Shown here in pieces: positions 61,048 through 64,000 of a stretch of DNA of 64,000 nucleotides. Location: positions 1 through 64,000 of the forward strand of contig JAGAAO010000066.1 in NCBI GenBank assembly GCA_017615275.1, written 5' to 3'. Source of the stretch: Butyrivibrio sp. GTDB taxonomy: Bacteria > Bacillota > Clostridia > Lachnospirales > Lachnospiraceae. Each line of letters opens with the position of its first letter. The stretch's first letter is position 1. The position numbers and the translations under genes were made by a program. The notes below the pieces were generated by a model. That model saw only the letters and a list, made by a program, of their open reading frames with translations, was not told where the DNA came from and made no database searches.

Positions 61048-62115
61048 TCAGTTAAAATCCTCATACTTAAGAGGATCGCCTCTGTAAAGATCGTGTGATG
61101 CGATCTTTCCTATAACCTTGTCGTACTCTACAGGCGGAAGTCCGTTGCCCGGGCGTATCGACTTTATATTCTCGGGAGTAAGTGCTTCTCCCTGCCTGAT
61201 ATCCTTAACGATAAAAAGAGATCTTGCTCCCTCTCTCTCCGTCTCCTGAACGGGAGTAAGCTTGTATTCCTTGCTTCCGAGAGCTTTCTCAACAATTCTC
61301 ACATTCTTTACAAGTTCCGCAAATTCCTGCGGTTCCATTGAAAATGCTCCGTCCGGACCGCCGTCACTTCTCTTTAAAGTGAGATGCTTCTCGATCATTC
61401 TCACGCCAAGCGCCACGGAGCTTACAGCAACTGTGCTTCCCATAGTGTGATCGGAAAGTCCTACTATACATCCGTATTCCTGCGCCAATGTGGGTATCAT
61501 GTTTAGGTTTACATCCTCATACGGCGTCGGATATGCCGATACACACTTAAGCAGAATGACATCTTTATTGCCTTCTTCGATGCAAGCCTCAATGGCAAGC
61601 CTTATATCGCTCTCTCTTGCAACTCCCGTAGCAAGAATAATAGGCTTTTTCTTGGATGCGCACTGCCTTATAAGCGGTATATCCGTAATCTCATAAGATG
61701 CGATCTTGTATGCCGGCATGTTCATCTCTTCCATAAAATCTACAGCGGTACTGTCAAATGGTGAGGAAAAACAGTCCAGTCCAAGCTCCTTGGCAACTTT
61801 GCAGAGCTTTGGCTGCCAATCCCAAGGAGTGTACGCCTCTTGGTACAACTTATGAAGTGTCGTTCCATCCCAGATCGTTCCGCCGGTGATCTTGAAATAA
61901 TCTTTATCAGAATCAATTGTTATTGTATCAGCCGTGTAAGTCTGCAGCTTTATGGCATCTACTCCCGCCTCTTTTGCCGCATGTATTATCTCCACCGCTC
62001 TGTTATAATCCTGCAAATGATTGGCGGACATCTCGGCTACAATATAAACGGGATCGTTTGCTCCGATCATGTGATCCGCAAGCTTGATCCTCTTGTTAAG
62101 TTCAAACATCGACAT
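61048..62115 (-). CDS. pseI: PseI-like pseudaminic acid synthase
   Basis: A 355-residue NeuB-family enzyme: a TIM barrel followed by a C-terminal SAF (antifreeze-like) domain. 'VAEMSANHLQDYNRA' (26-40) is the PseI-type version of the NeuB 'AEIGxNH' block. 'IKLQTYTADTITID', 'CFSSPFDSTAVDFM' and 'GLSDHTMGSTVAVSSVALG' complete the barrel, and 'SIRPGNGLPP' lies in the SAF domain. It condenses phosphoenolpyruvate with 2,4-diacetamido-2,4,6-trideoxy-L-altrose. GGAGG precedes the ATG. It sits between pseF and pseG, a usual grouping. Confidence 0.9.
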   Translation of the reverse strand: MSMFELNKRIKLADHMIGANDPVYIVAEMSANHLQDYNRAVEIIHAAKEAGVDAIKLQTYTADTITIDSDKDYFKITGGTIWDGTTLHKLYQEAYTPWDWQPKLCKVAKELGLDCFSSPFDSTAVDFMEEMNMPAYKIASYEITDIPLIRQCASKKKPIILATGVARESDIRLAIEACIEEGNKDVILLKCVSAYPTPYEDVNLNMIPTLAQEYGCIVGLSDHTMGSTVAVSSVALGVRMIEKHLTLKRSDGGPDGAFSMEPQEFAELVKNVRIVEKALGSKEYKLTPVQETEREGARSLFIVKDIRQGEALTPENIKSIRPGNGLPPVEYDKVIGKIASHDLYRGDPLKYEDFN

Positions 62116-62133
62116 ATAATATGTCCTCCAAAA

Positions 62134-64000
62134 TTACTCGAAATGGTTCTTTGCCATATATTCGTCATTCGTCCAAGGCTCTCTTGCAACGAACAGACTT
62201 CCGTCGTTTTTCTTTACGTAAACAGCCGGAAAATAATGAATAAACAAAGGTGTGAGACAAACCGTGTATCCACCTGCGTTTGTGAATATAACTCTGTCAC
62301 CCGCCTTGAGCTCACGCTCATTCTCTGCCGGGAACAATCTGTCATATTCCATACATGTCGCACCGCATATAGTCTGAACGGGAATAATCTCCCTCTTTTC
62401 ATCATTTTGATATTCAAACCTGTGAAGATACTGTCTTCTTGTAACCTGAGGATTCAGATTGACTCTGCTTCCGTCGATCACAACATATGTGTGTTCCCTG
62501 ACTTTCTTTGTATCAATAACACTTGTCACAAAATCAAAGCTCGATGAAACCATGGATACTCCGGGCTCCATGATAAGCTTAGTCTCTTTAACATCAAACT
62601 TCTCAGCAAGGACTTCTGCGATTGCGGGAACATAATCCCTAAAGTCGGGTTTTCCCGGCACTCCGCCGTAATATCCGCCGCCCATATCAACATATTCAAG
62701 ACGAATATCATATTCATCCGAAACTATAAGCGCCACTCTTGCAAGTGCCTTATACGCCTCAATCGTCCTTGATTTTGTCGATGAATGGAGGTGAAGTCCG
62801 GCTATCTTAACGTTCTTGTTTTTCCTAAGTCTTTCGATAACCTTCTTAAGCTCACCGTTTTCATAGCAATATCCGAATCTGCTTCCCTCTTCATCCGCAA
62901 GAACCTCATCGGGAATGAGTTTTTGAAGATCGTAATTTACTCTGAGCCCCACCTTAAGTATTTTATCGGGGTGCGCCGTAGCTATCTCTTCAACCCACTC
63001 AGGTTCAAAGTTAGAATCGAGGTTTACGATTCCGCCGCCCAGAAGCACCTCATCAAAGGACTCTCTGTCTTTCAGCGGACCGTTGTATATAATGTGATCC
63101 GAAGTATATCCGAGTCTTTTTGAAATATCATACTCTTCTCCCGAAACCACTTCGGCATAAAAATCATTATCCTTAAAATGTTTAAGTAGCCACGGAAGTG
63201 AATTGGTCTTCACCGAAAAAGAACAGATGTAATTATTCCATCCCTTATCCAATGCGGATTTAAGCAGATCGATATCCGCATCCAATTTACTTTCGTCAAC
63301 TCTGTAGTAAGGTGTTTTCAATGTTCTGTCATCATATTTTTCATTAGCTTCCGCGGATGACGAACTTCTTTTTCCAATCTCACGAAGTCTCTTAAACTTA
63401 GCCTCCGCGATCTCCCAATCCTTGGGAGTATCTATATCCTGAACCTCATCCTCTTCAAGGATTATCGGAACCATATCGTCCACATCCGTCGTCTCATCTC
63501 TGAAAAATGCATCGGTTCTGCATGCGTAAAACTGACCGCTGTCATGGTACAATTTCTCAAGATCCTGCGATCTAACCGTTGCAAATTCAGGATATCTTCT
63601 GACAAGGCGCTCGTTCTCCACGACAAAGCCTCTCTGCGGAGGATATGAAAAACTACACACAGGGGTGACAGACTCGTGATCATTAAGCTTATCCATCGCC
63701 TCTTTTAACCTGTCAGCCGTGATAAACGGTGCCGTGGGATATATGCAACAGAACTTATCAAAGGTTATGCCTCTTTCTTCGTACATCCTAAGAACTTCCG
63801 CAATAACCTGATCTGTTGTCGCATAGTCGTTTGCCGTTTCTTCAGATCTGTAAAAAGGAACTTCCGCTCCCTGTGCCTTGGCAATCTCCGCTATCTTCTC
63901 ATCATCGGTTGATACCATGACAACATCAAACGCGCCGCTTTCTATCGCAGCACGTATGGAATAAGCTATTATGGGCTTTCCGCAAAAATTCTTTATATTC
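62134..64000 (-). CDS. pseF: PseF-like cytidylyltransferase fused to a PLP decarboxylase-like domain (5' end outside window)
   Basis: The frame is open to the window edge, so the true start lies beyond 64000. Visible N-terminal residues (FCGKPIIAYSIRAAIE, then VSTDDEKIAEIA, YPTAPFITADRL, DSGQFYACR, DIDTPKDWEIAEA) are a CMP-nonulosonate cytidylyltransferase. After a Ser-rich linker (near 63360-63375) comes a full alanine-racemase-fold PLP domain: 'CSFSVKTNSLPWLLKHF' with the PLP Lys, 'GLHLHSSTKSRTIEAY', 'VDMGGGYYGGVPG', then the beta domain with 'ICGATCMEYDRLF' and 'AGGYTVCLTPLFIHYFP'. The second part resembles diaminopimelate/ornithine-type decarboxylases. The first activates pseudaminate with CTP. 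The fusion is unusual; the PLP substrate is unknown. Confidence 0.85.
   Translation of the reverse strand, partial: NIKNFCGKPIIAYSIRAAIESGAFDVVMVSTDDEKIAEIAKAQGAEVPFYRSEETANDYATTDQVIAEVLRMYEERGITFDKFCCIYPTAPFITADRLKEAMDKLNDHESVTPVCSFSYPPQRGFVVENERLVRRYPEFATVRSQDLEKLYHDSGQFYACRTDAFFRDETTDVDDMVPIILEEDEVQDIDTPKDWEIAEAKFKRLREIGKRSSSSAEANEKYDDRTLKTPYYRVDESKLDADIDLLKSALDKGWNNYICSFSVKTNSLPWLLKHFKDNDFYAEVVSGEEYDISKRLGYTSDHIIYNGPLKDRESFDEVLLGGGIVNLDSNFEPEWVEEIATAHPDKILKVGLRVNYDLQKLIPDEVLADEEGSRFGYCYENGELKKVIERLRKNKNVKIAGLHLHSSTKSRTIEAYKALARVALIVSDEYDIRLEYVDMGGGYYGGVPGKPDFRDYVPAIAEVLAEKFDVKETKLIMEPGVSMVSSSFDFVTSVIDTKKVREHTYVVIDGSRVNLNPQVTRRQYLHRFEYQNDEKREIIPVQTICGATCMEYDRLFPAENERELKAGDRVIFTNAGGYTVCLTPLFIHYFPAVYVKKNDGSLFVAREPWTNDEYMAKNHFE

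Noticed and set aside
61048..62115. Sialic acid or legionaminic acid synthase (NeuB/LegI)
   Set aside because: The AEMSANH block and a PseG-type neighbour favour pseudaminic acid over NeuB-type AEIGxNH enzymes.

Overview
The window looks like low-to-mid G+C Firmicute DNA, most likely a Lachnospiraceae of the Butyrivibrio type. That placement is inference: it rests on strong GGAGG-type ribosome sites, WXG100/LXG-like type VII secretion genes, and a large single-strand glycan locus rich in DUF6056/DUF6020-type membrane proteins. Every gene I can support is on the minus strand, so transcription runs from 64000 towards 1. No rRNA, tRNA, CRISPR array, insertion sequence or plus-strand gene was recognised. 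No gap without a gene exceeds about 165 bases.

About 62 kb (1493 to 64000, running off the right edge) is one surface-glycan biosynthesis locus. In order of transcription: (1) 64000-57807, a pseudaminic-acid block: pseF fused to a PLP decarboxylase-like domain, pseI, pseG, a GT2 transferase and an HP-motif sialyltransferase-like protein. (2) 57783-46428, a PglK-like ABC exporter, an OafA-type acyltransferase, GtrA/GtrB-like and polytopic GT-C-like proteins, a WecE-type aminotransferase and a GNAT. (3) 46357-37641, a large Wzy-like polymerase followed by a Pgl-like block (PglF-like dehydratase, PglE-like aminotransferase, PglC-like initiating transferase) with an ATP-grasp ligase and a GT4 transferase. 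(4) 37535-28925, a new promoter, a UDP-GalNAcA pair (TviB/WbpO-like dehydrogenase, TviC/WbpP-like epimerase), two deacetylase-like proteins, three GT4 transferases and a formyltransferase. (5) 28915-18640, an acyl-decoration module: two AsnB-type amidotransferases, an acyl carrier protein, a VOC protein, a GT4, an FkbH-type HAD protein, an MBOAT acyltransferase and an SGNH partner, closed by a hairpin terminator. (6) 18475-16803, a self-contained HipA-like kinase/HTH module with its own promoter and two palindromic operators. (7) 16774-1433, a new promoter and a second glycan unit: three GT11 fucosyltransferase-like proteins, a second ABC exporter, GT2 and GT17 transferases, a DUF5672 protein, a Wzy-like polymerase, a DUF6056-type protein, a pyruvyltransferase, a Wzx flippase, a cytoplasmic GH105-like protein and a 49-residue antitoxin-like ORF, ended by a strong terminator. 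Downstream (1339-97) is a separate three-gene WXG100/LXG-like type VII secretion module with its own promoter.

Taken together, the genes predict undecaprenol-linked glycans built from several nucleotide-sugar pools: UDP-4-amino-4,6-dideoxy-HexNAc, UDP-HexNAcA, dTDP-4-amino-4,6-dideoxygalactose, GDP-fucose and CMP-pseudaminate. Predicted decorations are amide, formyl, O-acyl, pyruvyl and possibly glyceryl or aminoacyl groups. Two polymerase candidates, two ABC exporters and one Wzx flippase suggest that two glycan systems are fused or nested here.
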